A stretch of DNA of 35,621 nucleotides from a bacterium. Its GTDB lineage: Bacteria > CG03. The position numbers and the translations under genes are program-made. Positions within the stretch are counted from its first letter, which is position 1, and every line of letters begins with the position of its first letter. This document shows positions 16,801 to 25,186 of the stretch, one piece after another. The DNA lies in the NCBI GenBank assembly GCA_013791675.1, contig VMTI01000114.1, positions 1 through 35,621 of the forward strand. Direction: 5' to 3'. The notes below the pieces were generated by a model. It was not told the origin of the DNA. It searched no databases and saw only the letters and a program-made list of their open reading frames with translations.

Positions 16801-19800
16801 TTTATGGCGCTAACCAATAAAGACGCTAAAATGGCGGTGGCTATACTCACCACAAAACAGCAGAATACAATAGCCGCAGAGCTGATAAACGAAAAAGATT
16901 TATCAAAAGAAATGCTTGATAAATTGGAGAAAAAATACGGAGCCTCCAACATAACAATAGTATCGAATTTCAACATAAAAAATCCCGAAAGTGCCGGAAT
17001 TAAAAAAAGCAAGTGGGTGACTGAATACAACATTTACAACAGAGAGAAAAAGAAAATAACAGCAGAACTGGCCGAGCCCGCGTTCCGCGTAGCGGAAGAC
17101 GAAAAGGATAATCTCGGTGACTTCTCATATCTTCATACACCGGAAGAAACGGATATCCTGACTCCCACAAACGAGGAAATACAAAGGGAATGGGCTGGAA
17201 TAACCAGAGAGGCGCTGAATATTTGGAACAAAGAAAGAGAAACAAATTTTTTCTATATGATAGAACATGGCGAAAATCCATTCGGAGTAACAGGTTCGGA
17301 AGACCCGTCGTTACCGCCACCACAGAGAGCATGGATAGCCGATGGATTGGGCGGAGAATGGGACGCGTTGCCGGATTTCGTCAAAAAAAAGCTCAACCAG
17401 GCAGATATCCGATCCAAAGCATATAAGGCCACACACGCCGATACAGGCGGAACCGACAGATATACCGAGAGCATGGGGATAGATGATTTCAATACCGTGA
17501 TAGACGCCCTGCATAAAGTGAAACCCATAGGCAAACGCCCGACCGTTGCCGGCCCGGTAGATCATGACTTCATAAACCATTATTTTACATCGCCTGAAGG
17601 CCAGAAAGCATTGAGGGATAACAGGGAAGGCGGCATAACAAGCAAAGACGTCAAAGAAGAAATAGCGCGCATGGCAAGAATTATGATACAATGGGATGAG
17701 CAGGCCCCTATCATTCAACCCACTGGAAACAGCAAAGTGCCTGTCGCGGTGTACAGACGAACTGTCGAAAACACACAATTCAAGAAAGATAACTCGCCAA
17801 TGCAGTGGGCTGGCGCAAAAGACCAAATGCTTGGATATATCCTGAACATTCTCGGCCTGCCAAGCGAACTGAATAAAGTGACGGCCGCGGGACTTGAAAA
17901 ACTATCCCGCTTTGAATATGTCTATGACGTATTCGGGGGCTCGGGTTATATGACACTGCTTGCGCAAGAACTATTCAAGGACGCCGAAACAAACCTCAAC
18001 GAACTGGACGCCGACATGCAAAAGATATGGGCAACCATAAAAACCAACCCGGAAGGCGTAAAGGCGCGAATAGCCGAATTAAGCACGTGGATCCATATGC
18101 CCATGAAAAGTGTTCCTGTAGATTGGTGGAATCATCTCAAAGAGAAATTCGGCAAATATTATTGGGCGACCGATGAACTATGGACAGCCGCAACGATATT
18201 AAAAAACAACACAGGGCGTGACACTACAACAAAAATATCTCCAACCAAAGTCCACGAAATATGGAACTCCATAACCCCATACAGCCGGAAACTTAATAAA
18301 GCAAATATAGAACAAAGGGACGCCATAGAAATAATAGACGAAGCCCTAAAATTTCCACAGAACAAAGCGGAAAAAACTCTACTTATACTTGACCCTCCAT
18401 ATCTTTGGACATCAGGATACAAGCACGGCGCCAACTTCGAAAGACCCGCCGGATTTATGGAACTGCTCGATAAGCTGGAACAATTAAATAAAAAGGGAAT
18501 ATCCTTTATGTTTTTTAATTCAGAACCGGCGTCAGTATTCCCACGCGTCATATACGACTGGTCGCAATACCTGAAATTCGACGAAATGCAGCGGAGACTA
18601 AATGAACTCGCCGAAATGCCCGGTATGACAGTCCTTCGCATGGTGGCCCCGGCTGGCGTAGCCTCGTCTAAATTTGTTCCGAGAAAAGAAATAATCATCA
18701 CCAACCTTGAAACCGGAGGATATAAAGCAGGAAAGATAAAGAAACTCCCGTGGAGTAAAGTATCGGACTACATTAAGGTCACGAAAATCGGAATTGAACT
18801 GATAGGACAAGAAATAAAAGGCGCCCCCATAGAAAACCCCCTTACCACCAAACAAAAGAGAATGATCGCGGTATTGGCGAAAAACACTCCGTTCCAGTGG
18901 GAAGGCGATTACACTCACGAATTCCGGCAATTCGCCGAAAGGACAATTGGGAAAAAGCGCCTAACACTGATGACCGAAACCGAAGGCAAAGAACTCATCA
19001 GCGCCATTATGAAATACAAGAAAATAAACCGCGAGATAACCAACAGGACGCGAACAATGAATATGTCGCCGGCACTCTTGAAACAACAGATACACTCAAT
19101 ATTTCCCGACAAGCGCCGGATATCCGAACTTAACGACGAACAGCTCAAAATACTGAATGAATCGCTTACCCTATATGAACACACCGAAAGTGTCCCCATG
19201 CTTCATCTGATACGATACACTTCGGACTGGCTCGGCACATGGGCGGGCAGACAGAAAAGCCCAGCAGCAATGAACCTATACCACTCATTCAAAAGCCTTG
19301 AAGCCAACACAAAAGACGGCAGGGAATGGCGACTGAAACTGATACAGCAATTCAGAGAAGTATTCGAGGGAATGAACGCAAAACAGCGGGAAAAGATATT
19401 CAATTTTATGCACCGACCCAAAGGCACGACAATGGCTGAATTTATGGCAGAACGCGAAACCTATGGCCTGACAGACGCGGAAAAGAAAGCGGCCCTGCAG
19501 GCCCGCGAGCTATGGAACCGGCTATTCAAAGCCGCCGGCATGAAGGGGGAGAGATATTGGAAAGAATACCAGCCCCTCATCTTCCGCATGCTCAAAGACC
19601 CCGATACCGTAATAAAAGAATTCCGTCACCTTCCAAAAAAAGAGGTCGAGATGTTCTTCGAGAAACAGAGAATAGCCGAAGGCGACTTCATACTCGCCGG
19701 CGCCGAACAATTGACAGACCCCATAGAACTGTTTGAAATATATTCTGCGGGAGTGGTAAAAAAGAAATACATATGGCCGGCCGCGGCAAACGTGGAGAAA

Positions 19801-21252
19801 TACTTCCCGCTCGTTCCCAAAACCGTGAGAAACGCGATGTCATATATTTTGAATGATTTACTCGGTAAACAACACCCATTAGTAGAACAAATTGACGCCG
19901 GACTGCAGCGCGCCGTTCAGGCGGCTATTGACAACAAATTGGGGAGAGCAGTTAAAACCGAAGAAGCCCTCAACTGGCTCGGCTTTACAACCCGCGGGAG
20001 AATGATTGACGGAAATATATCGACACTCCGGGACTTGGTATATGCCGACCTGATAGGAACACTCGGATCAGCCATAAAGAATACCACGCAGGAAACACAT
20101 ATAATCGCGGAATATGGCGGAGTAAAATGGAGTCGCGCGGCCTGGCGGAGTAAAACCGCAAAAGGCAGACAGGAAACAGACGAGGCCGATATCTATACCC
20201 TCGGCGTTGGCGTTAAATTCAGCAAAGGCAAAGGCGCTATAGGCGAAGCTTCTCAAGTAATGACAACCCTGTTCAGAGCAAAAGACAAAGGCAGTCGCCA
20301 GAAGGCATACCTCTGCGGAATAATAACGGCAGAAGACTGGGTGCCTAAATATGAAGCCGGGAAGATAACGGCAGACGAATTGGCGAGCAAACTAAAATTC
20401 ACATTGAGAACAGACGCTCAATACCAAATAGGAATGATGGTTATACTGGACGACCCAAAAGCGTATACCGAACCGGTTATCAATAACCTGACAAAAAGGG
20501 TAAGAGATAAAATACTGAAACTGAAAGAAACCGACCCCATTGCCGCAAAGATATTCTATCTCGGTCACCTTTCCGGCTATTGGGCGCAAGCAATGACACA
20601 ATACCCATATTACGCCGAAGAAACGGAAGCGCTTTATCGCGGGCCGGCAGGTAAACTGCTGGGGACATTCGGAACATGGCCTCCCCGTTTTGCCGCTATG
20701 GTAAACCGGTGGGCTCACGGCGGGGCTGACGGACGCAAGGCATTCATCAGATATATCCTGCAATGGATTTTAATAATAACAGCAGGTTCGACGATGGGTA
20801 TCAATTTCAAGAAATGGATAGGCCCTGCATCGTGGAGAATAGGGAACGGTTTTGCCACTGTACTTGGTGCCCCCGGTTATCTGGCGTTGGCTATCTCAAG
20901 TTATGTAGGCAGTATTATGACCGACAGTAAATGGGATTTAACAAAAGCAAATGATTGGATGTATAAAATGAGAGGAAGTATACGCGCCCCCGGACAAAGG
21001 CAAATCAAATCAACTGTCGAAGCCCTAACCACCCCGGGATTAACAGACTGGGAAAGATTAAAGATATTCACGCAAATGCCCCAGACTGAAGAATTTTCAG
21101 AGAAGCGCCGGAAGATAAAGCGAGATGTAAAAAAGGCAATAAAAAGTAAATCAACATACCAGGGCGGAACAGTACGAACCGGATCGTCCGGCGAAACCGT
21201 GAGAAGCGGAGGAACAGTAAGCACCAGAAGCGGCGGAACCGTGAGGAGATAA
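13801..21252 (+). CDS. Giant polyvalent ejection protein: sigma-70-like, JAB-like and adenine methyltransferase-like domains
   Basis: The 2483-residue protein starts with three ADxFLGI repeats (residues 5, 20, 30) and a Pro/Gln/Met-rich linker (about 45-150). Residues about 533-780 read as sigma-70 regions 2, 3 and 4: DLVQAGNIG (583-591) and KFSTYAY (605-611), then LSERELQIIDLKYGL (729-743) and SKTRVGQI (761-768). A RadC/JAB-like site follows: H926-N-H928-P-S-G and D939, with E873 upstream. An adenine methyltransferase-like domain has DVFGGSG (1376-1382) and DPPY (1531-1534). The helical C-terminal 900 residues carry two hydrophobic segments (about 2314-2334, 2347-2373) and end in GGTV-type repeats. 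Such chains match phage polyvalent proteins, thought to enter the host with the DNA. Position fits the third ejection gene. Enzyme activities are inferred from motifs. Confidence 0.8.
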   Translation: MALSADEFLGIKPKRKAQSADAFLGIKPSADEFLGIQEEQTPKPYAGLTPEQIQVEKERQRQAGTMPQTPQEQFIPMPEGGPRRDVFQQPPQIQPPIAQAPGAIQIPQAMQMPTPQQQGMQMPSMPVPQQMQPQPGPQMLPEQVEQLRQSVQPGEMAKMMWQGAVEGGATAASGFTGIYKVGEQIIKGEDLLTSMQTATDAIQKGQTLGDLLREGYEPQTKSVFQNFVAYAGRDLTAWALDTITNPKELAELYLWSKGIGMIRRAGVTGVNAIAEKFVDSPGVLGKLSRAGLAERKLADVLPKYTEADAVAIRKFFYNVDNKFGRGAADRVWRSLYEKGKTWEKSRVTSLIQKIKGAGAEKRTELLAKEILGQVKKAPVQRVSEGITGGEVKARLGQWGGGGIGKIKTPKGASTALEQIDDLIKTRASLPTKPTAEMPNPDAVLNDITGAINSAVKAAGEYFKSVGEEAFRYASGETLKNKIIDLVKKNPELREHLDIQVLMPAAVSPAAKPAEVKPAIVSEEAPEEEYVAPTAEQEETARILGTAELTKEEIAQGKQASVGRLISSIAKTEQRGNPSISFADLVQAGNIGTMKAYKNYIPGETKFSTYAYKSIRSAIREEIARQKNLITYPQSVRRKLNRVYKAIFEIQQDTGIVDRIPPTSRIAARTGMLNKEIDELLSTQLTRMEKLEQQEEGQKTTYIETLPGTEARQVEITEIKDRVSHLTKGLSERELQIIDLKYGLTSGSTMNVRDIADEFKISKTRVGQIIDIAISKMKARAGITTEATDEQITMLFEHKRALTETVQTELTFGTTKKRDAGALEMIKNMDLNKEREQVVLKEIKIKHIKTEGWKITDDKSAVKFVNLIRHPGIEHFTIIYTDKTGKIITYKVFSSGAVDYVDVKELYPILSRDMKADPNIVNFWIGHNHPSGNPEASTNDRILMKALTKIPKFAGHIITDHKTYTSIGKDGSERLKQQTQKLEDWSGVESSIKSINDIANSFMALTNKDAKMAVAILTTKQQNTIAAELINEKDLSKEMLDKLEKKYGASNITIVSNFNIKNPESAGIKKSKWVTEYNIYNREKKKITAELAEPAFRVAEDEKDNLGDFSYLHTPEETDILTPTNEEIQREWAGITREALNIWNKERETNFFYMIEHGENPFGVTGSEDPSLPPPQRAWIADGLGGEWDALPDFVKKKLNQADIRSKAYKATHADTGGTDRYTESMGIDDFNTVIDALHKVKPIGKRPTVAGPVDHDFINHYFTSPEGQKALRDNREGGITSKDVKEEIARMARIMIQWDEQAPIIQPTGNSKVPVAVYRRTVENTQFKKDNSPMQWAGAKDQMLGYILNILGLPSELNKVTAAGLEKLSRFEYVYDVFGGSGYMTLLAQELFKDAETNLNELDADMQKIWATIKTNPEGVKARIAELSTWIHMPMKSVPVDWWNHLKEKFGKYYWATDELWTAATILKNNTGRDTTTKISPTKVHEIWNSITPYSRKLNKANIEQRDAIEIIDEALKFPQNKAEKTLLILDPPYLWTSGYKHGANFERPAGFMELLDKLEQLNKKGISFMFFNSEPASVFPRVIYDWSQYLKFDEMQRRLNELAEMPGMTVLRMVAPAGVASSKFVPRKEIIITNLETGGYKAGKIKKLPWSKVSDYIKVTKIGIELIGQEIKGAPIENPLTTKQKRMIAVLAKNTPFQWEGDYTHEFRQFAERTIGKKRLTLMTETEGKELISAIMKYKKINREITNRTRTMNMSPALLKQQIHSIFPDKRRISELNDEQLKILNESLTLYEHTESVPMLHLIRYTSDWLGTWAGRQKSPAAMNLYHSFKSLEANTKDGREWRLKLIQQFREVFEGMNAKQREKIFNFMHRPKGTTMAEFMAERETYGLTDAEKKAALQARELWNRLFKAAGMKGERYWKEYQPLIFRMLKDPDTVIKEFRHLPKKEVEMFFEKQRIAEGDFILAGAEQLTDPIELFEIYSAGVVKKKYIWPAAANVEKYFPLVPKTVRNAMSYILNDLLGKQHPLVEQIDAGLQRAVQAAIDNKLGRAVKTEEALNWLGFTTRGRMIDGNISTLRDLVYADLIGTLGSAIKNTTQETHIIAEYGGVKWSRAAWRSKTAKGRQETDEADIYTLGVGVKFSKGKGAIGEASQVMTTLFRAKDKGSRQKAYLCGIITAEDWVPKYEAGKITADELASKLKFTLRTDAQYQIGMMVILDDPKAYTEPVINNLTKRVRDKILKLKETDPIAAKIFYLGHLSGYWAQAMTQYPYYAEETEALYRGPAGKLLGTFGTWPPRFAAMVNRWAHGGADGRKAFIRYILQWILIITAGSTMGINFKKWIGPASWRIGNGFATVLGAPGYLALAISSYVGSIMTDSKWDLTKANDWMYKMRGSIRAPGQRQIKSTVEALTTPGLTDWERLKIFTQMPQTEEFSEKRRKIKRDVKKAIKSKSTYQGGTVRTGSSGETVRSGGTVSTRSGGTVRR

Positions 21253-21255
21253 AAT

Positions 21256-21423
21256 ATGGCACTATGGACAATAACAACCCGCGACACGACTGACTGGCCG
21301 TTGAGCAAAAGAGGCGGCTGGTTCACGGGGCAGTGGTTTATATCCGGTTGGTTTTCACCAGACGGTGTAATCGATAAATGGACAAAGACAGTAAAATCTG
21401 TTATAAGCTGGGTAGTAAAATAA
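21256..21423 (+). CDS. Small Trp-rich protein (55 aa)
   Basis: The gene starts three bases after the giant protein stop, with SD GAGGAG nine bases upstream. The 55-residue product has seven Trp, including GGWFTGQWFISGW near the middle, and a C-terminal amphipathic helix (DKWTKTVKSVISWVVK). I do not recognise a family. The Trp-rich helix could bind a membrane or pack against a virion protein. Good SD, operon spacing and the next SD directly after its stop support a real gene. Confidence 0.65.
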   Translation: MALWTITTRDTTDWPLSKRGGWFTGQWFISGWFSPDGVIDKWTKTVKSVISWVVK

Positions 21424-21435
21424 AGGAGGCGGAAT

Positions 21436-21726
21436 ATGGCAGGCATCGACACGACTAACGGATATTTTAGAAAGCCGGCGTACGGCACATCCGGCGAAGC
21501 AGAGAAAGCCCTGTTTGACGCAGCTCTCGACCGCGCGGATGCGGAAATAGCATCACTAAAAGCCAGACTTGACGGGGGCGAAATAAGACGCCTGACGACC
21601 GCTCAAATACAGGCGATATGTTCCGGCGGAGACGCCACAAAAGTAAGGATATTTTTTAACACCTCCCGGGGAACGGAGGGCACTTTGGAAATGTGGATTG
21701 GGTGGTCGCTTGCGAAGCCGCTATAG
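21436..21726 (+). CDS. Unknown small virion-cassette protein (96 aa)
   Basis: The 96-residue product has a helical middle (EKALFDAALDRADAEIASLKARL) that could form a coiled coil, followed by LTTAQIQAICSGGDATKVRIFF and a beta-like end with two Trp. A short coiled coil plus a small beta domain would suit a fibre attachment or chaperone protein. It precedes the large fibre gene by nine bases. SD AAAGGAGG is seven bases before the ATG. Family unknown. Confidence 0.6.
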   Translation: MAGIDTTNGYFRKPAYGTSGEAEKALFDAALDRADAEIASLKARLDGGEIRRLTTAQIQAICSGGDATKVRIFFNTSRGTEGTLEMWIGWSLAKPL

Positions 21727-21735
21727 GAGATATAT

Positions 21736-23964
21736 ATGAAAAAAATACTGCTCGGTTTATTTTTATCTGTAGCGATATTATCGGCATGGTCTGACTCATT
21801 TTATCAGCCCGTTTACAACGACACTACCACACCGACAACTGTCGATTACCATGTGGCCGGCAGATTCTTCATAGGCCCGTCAACATATACATATGGCGTA
21901 GCGATATCATCATGGCAGATACGACTGCAGGACGGCACAATCATAACCTCAACGGCGGCATTCGCAGGAGCGGATAACCTAACATCTGAAATAGCAAGAG
22001 CAACCGCAAGAGAGAATGACATAGCAGTATCCACCGGAAATATACAAACGGACTTAGACATCGCAGAGGCGCGGCTTGTTTCCGTGGGAGTGGATACCGG
22101 CACGATAAAGGCGGCGCTGAACGCGGAAATTACGGATACCGATACAAACTTCGGGAATGTAGCCATAGATACCACGACATTGGGGACTGACCTTACTACC
22201 GAAATATCTGACAGGCAGACAGGTGATAGCGACCTCGGTTATTCTACGGGAGTTATAAGCGGGCAGATAGACAGTTTGCAAACACAAATATCAAATAATG
22301 ATGACGCGATAGAGGCACTCGGCGTAAGCACAGGCACAATATATGCGGCATTGCAGTCAACAGGTGCGGCTCTCTCCGCGGAGATTACAAGGGCGACCGA
22401 TAGGGAAAATGATATAGCCGTAGGCACAGGAACAAATAAAACGGCAATAGATTTGAATACATCGGGCGTTGCTGATTTGCGTGTTTCAACGGGCACGAAT
22501 TATGCGGCGATAAATTCTACGGCGGCGGCATTGACGGCGGAGATAGCAAGGGCGGTTGCGAGAGAAAACAATATAGCGTATTCAACGGGAACAACCTATG
22601 CGGCGTTGCAGGCGACATTCACATATTTGAATGAATATAAACTTGGAGTAACAGCGAAAGCCGCGGACAGCGAATTACTTGCCGGCAGGAATTACGACGC
22701 TTTTGTTTCTACTATGGGCGATACGATGAGCGGAGATTTAATTATAGAAGGATATGCGAATCCGATGAGCAACAGAAAATCGCTGATGTTAAAAGACAAG
22801 TATAGTGGTTTTGGCGGAACAATTACGGTGGACAGTGAGGGATTAAAAGTAATTAGTTCTGGGCAGTTAATACTTTATGGCGAGGATACAGCAGGTTTAT
22901 ATATCACATCTGACGGATGCGTTTTTCTAAAAAATGTGGAATTTGACCCCAATTTAACTCTAAGTATGAACGAAGGAAAAATCACAAACATCTCCACATC
23001 CCCCGTAAACAACGGCGACGCCTCAACAAAGGGCTACACGGATTACGCTATAATGAAGGCGACGGACGCAATCGGCGGCGGTTCAGGTGATATGACAAAA
23101 GCCGTCTATGATACCGACGCAAATAATGTCGTTGACAATGTTCAAAAGCGATATGTTTATTTCTCAAAAGTGGGAGAACTCTCATCTTTTACCGGAGATA
23201 GTTGGGGAAGTGATTTTAGACTTTTGCCGGATACCTACACCCTTACAAAAGCGTATATTATGCAGGGGTCGACAGGAACAACAGATACTATTATACACGT
23301 CGGAAATCAGGATAATCTTGAGATAGCGGCGTTCACAATTCCGGTGGGAGCTGATTGCGTAGAATTATCAACGAGCGTGGTTTTTAATAAATGCGATATA
23401 ATAAATTATCACATAGACGATATAGCAACTCCGACAAACTTAATGGTATGGAACGCCGGATTTGAGGACTCTCAAACAGGCGTAGCGGGTTCATCGTGGA
23501 CAGAATTAGGAACAGCGGAGAGTATAGGCAGGCAATCAGATTTTGCGCACAAAGGAACTTATTCCTGCCGCTTTGATAATTTAACGACTTCCTATTCTGG
23601 CAGGTGGATAGCATATTCCACGGTCACAATAACAGCGACGGAAACCTATACTGTATCGGCTTGGTTCAGGACGAATTACGCCACCACTACTAATATACGA
23701 TTGTATATTGACCTGTTTGACGCAGGCAATAATCTTGTCGGAACAGTGACAAGCGGAGCGACTAATTTAACAAGCGATAGCACGTGGGGGGGAATTTCAA
23801 TATCAACGACAGCGGCGAGCAATGTTACGCAGGGAAGATTAAATATAGACGCAAACGAAAGTATAAATAACGATGCCGAAGTATGGATAGACCAATGCCT
23901 TGTGGGTATAAATATCCCTGCTATCAGTAATCTTGCTATAACGCTGGAGCTTGAAAAGCAATGA
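21736..23964 (+). CDS. Large tail fibre with signal peptide and carbohydrate-binding-like C-terminus
   Basis: The 742-residue protein starts with a Sec signal peptide (ILLGLFLSVAILSAW, cleavage near residue 20). Residues about 75-305 hold repeated short helices with the theme TGTIYAALQS, AALSAEI and RENDIAVGTG, an oligomeric fibre shaft. Residues about 320-430 contain the fibre motif DTMSGDLII and a KGYTDYA turn. The last 190 residues (VWNAGFEDSQTG, GTYSCRFDN, TYTVSAWFRT, AEVWIDQC) match a CBM4/9-like jelly roll, which would bind surface sugars. It is probably a receptor-binding fibre. Its stop overlaps the HNH gene start. The signal peptide is odd for a protein assembled on virions in the cytoplasm. 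Confidence 0.65.
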   Translation: MKKILLGLFLSVAILSAWSDSFYQPVYNDTTTPTTVDYHVAGRFFIGPSTYTYGVAISSWQIRLQDGTIITSTAAFAGADNLTSEIARATARENDIAVSTGNIQTDLDIAEARLVSVGVDTGTIKAALNAEITDTDTNFGNVAIDTTTLGTDLTTEISDRQTGDSDLGYSTGVISGQIDSLQTQISNNDDAIEALGVSTGTIYAALQSTGAALSAEITRATDRENDIAVGTGTNKTAIDLNTSGVADLRVSTGTNYAAINSTAAALTAEIARAVARENNIAYSTGTTYAALQATFTYLNEYKLGVTAKAADSELLAGRNYDAFVSTMGDTMSGDLIIEGYANPMSNRKSLMLKDKYSGFGGTITVDSEGLKVISSGQLILYGEDTAGLYITSDGCVFLKNVEFDPNLTLSMNEGKITNISTSPVNNGDASTKGYTDYAIMKATDAIGGGSGDMTKAVYDTDANNVVDNVQKRYVYFSKVGELSSFTGDSWGSDFRLLPDTYTLTKAYIMQGSTGTTDTIIHVGNQDNLEIAAFTIPVGADCVELSTSVVFNKCDIINYHIDDIATPTNLMVWNAGFEDSQTGVAGSSWTELGTAESIGRQSDFAHKGTYSCRFDNLTTSYSGRWIAYSTVTITATETYTVSAWFRTNYATTTNIRLYIDLFDAGNNLVGTVTSGATNLTSDSTWGGISISTTAASNVTQGRLNIDANESINNDAEVWIDQCLVGINIPAISNLAITLELEKQ

Positions 23965-24311
23965 AAAAACTATTTACTCTTTTAGCATTATTTTTTCTTG
24001 CCTTATTTTCTATTGCGGCGAGGGCATCTCAATGGAGTAAAGTTAGAAAAGCATACTTAAAAGCTCATCCTGTTTGCGAGGTTTGCGGTAGTAAGAAAAA
24101 ATTACAGGTTCATCATATAATTCCTTACGCAGAGGATAAGTCGCTGGAGCTTGAGCCGAGCAACCTAATAACGCTTTGCAGTCGGTGTCATTTGATTTTT
24201 GGACACTTTGGAAACTACAAAACATATAATCCTTTTGTTCGGGAAGACGCCGAATGGTTTAGAAAAAGAATGAAAAACGCGAAGATTATTGACGGAGATT
24301 TAGAAACGTGA
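23961..24311 (+). CDS. HNH nuclease with N-terminal signal peptide
   Basis: The 116-residue protein begins MKKLFTLLALFFLALFSIAA, a clear signal peptide or membrane anchor ending near ARA (residues 20-22). A complete HNH domain follows: structural zinc Cys pairs C39/C42 and C73/C76, the catalytic H51-H52 pair, N68, and H77. HNH enzymes nick or cut DNA using one metal ion. The usual domain start (WSKVRKAYLKAHPVCEVCG) lies directly after the signal, and no other Met in frame precedes it, so the signal is part of the gene. The ATG overlaps the fibre stop (ATGA). Possible roles are cutting DNA in the periplasm or at the membrane. Confidence 0.75.
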   Translation: MKKLFTLLALFFLALFSIAARASQWSKVRKAYLKAHPVCEVCGSKKKLQVHHIIPYAEDKSLELEPSNLITLCSRCHLIFGHFGNYKTYNPFVREDAEWFRKRMKNAKIIDGDLET

Positions 24312-24490
24312 TTGCCGACGAAATACGGGAACGGTTGGAAAAAATAGAGAAGGCCCTCGAACGCCTCGATATGGGGAATGTTATTTACAAGGAATTGACG
24401 GGTCATTATAATCGGCTGAAGGATGATATGAAAAAAGATATCGATGAGATAAAAAAAATACTTGATGGAGGTGATGATGGCGACACTTAA
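24308..24490 (+). CDS. Small coiled-coil protein (60 aa, GTG start)
   Basis: The frame starts at a GTG overlapping the HNH stop (GTGA) and encodes 60 residues that are almost all charged helix (RERLEKIEKALERLDM, then DDMKKDIDEIKKIL). It is likely a dimeric coiled coil. It precedes holin-like genes, so a lysis-timing or accessory role is possible. Its end overlaps the next gene, whose SD lies within it. Family unknown; overlap structure and lack of alternative genes support it. Confidence 0.6.
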   Translation: MIADEIRERLEKIEKALERLDMGNVIYKELTGHYNRLKDDMKKDIDEIKKILDGGDDGDT

Positions 24491-24716
24491 ATTGAACGGT
24501 TACGCCCCGTGGCTTATGCTGATACTTGTTTTAGCGACAACGGCGGGGGCAATTCTGGTAAAAACCGGGGGCGTAAAAGAACGGATAAACAACAATTCCG
24601 CGCGAATATCCGGCAACACGGCTGACATAAAAGAATTGGACAAAATCTTCAATACTACGATAAAGCAAATATCAGAGGACTTGGGAAAGATTAAGCAGGC
24701 AGTGGGGGTTAAATGA
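24477..24716 (+). CDS. Holin-like membrane protein
   Basis: I choose the ATG at 24477 because GGAGG at 24467-24471 is five bases upstream; in-frame starts at 24462 and 24474 are badly placed for that SD. The 79-residue product has one membrane helix (PWLMLILVLATTAGAILV, residues about 9-26), then a polar helix of coiled-coil type (GNTADIKELDKIF). One membrane span plus a soluble helix, next to an endolysin, suits a holin or antiholin. It could instead be a spanin-type membrane component. Confidence 0.55.
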   Translation: MATLKLNGYAPWLMLILVLATTAGAILVKTGGVKERINNNSARISGNTADIKELDKIFNTTIKQISEDLGKIKQAVGVK

Positions 24717-24796
24717 TTTTCAATATCCCGGAATTTTGGTATAGTGTAGCAGGGGCATTGATTGTTGTATACGCAATAAGGAGTTTACTGAAATGA
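24713..24796 (+). CDS. 27-residue single-span membrane peptide
   Basis: The frame overlaps its neighbours at both ends as ATGA (24713 and 24793). It encodes MIFNIPEFWYSVAGALIVVY and a basic tail (AIRSLLK), a single membrane helix with positive charge inside. It lies between the holin-like protein and the endolysin. SD GTGGGGGT precedes it. It may be a small holin partner. Its size is below usual gene-calling limits, yet the exact coupling on both sides argues for a real gene. Confidence 0.6.
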   Translation: MIFNIPEFWYSVAGALIVVYAIRSLLK

Positions 24797-25176
24797 CGAC
24801 AGAACAATGGATGACGATTAAGCATTTCACCTATCGTGAATTTGTATCACCAGATACCGGCGAGGAGAATATGGATTATCGTATGGTTCATTTTCTTGAT
24901 ATTATGAGGCAGATATTAGGCTTTCCGATAGTGATAACCAGCGGGTATAGAACGCCGGAATATAATGCGAAGATTGGCGGAGTGGCGGACAGCGCCCATT
25001 TGCGCGGACTGGCGGTTGATATAAAATGCGTGAGCTCATTTACGCGCTGGAAGATAGTAAATTTTGTTATGAATTGGTATAATGGCGTAGAGGTAAGAAG
25101 GGCTGGGATTGGCGATACTTTTCTGCATATCGATATAGACAGCAGTTTGCCAAATCCCGTGATGTGGACATATTAA
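24793..25176 (+). CDS. Endolysin, peptidase M15-like
   Basis: The 127-residue enzyme matches the M15 metallopeptidase type found in phage endolysins and cuts peptide cross-links in peptidoglycan. Zinc ligands are H69 and D76 in SAHLRGLAVDIK and H112 in FLHIDID. The flanking SGYRTPEYNAKIGG segment is also typical. There is no signal peptide or cell-wall-binding domain, so it needs a holin to reach the wall, consistent with the membrane genes just upstream. Its start overlaps the membrane peptide stop. The identification is firm. Confidence 0.9.
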   Translation: MTTEQWMTIKHFTYREFVSPDTGEENMDYRMVHFLDIMRQILGFPIVITSGYRTPEYNAKIGGVADSAHLRGLAVDIKCVSSFTRWKIVNFVMNWYNGVEVRRAGIGDTFLHIDIDSSLPNPVMWTY

Positions 25177-25186
25177 GGAGGATATT

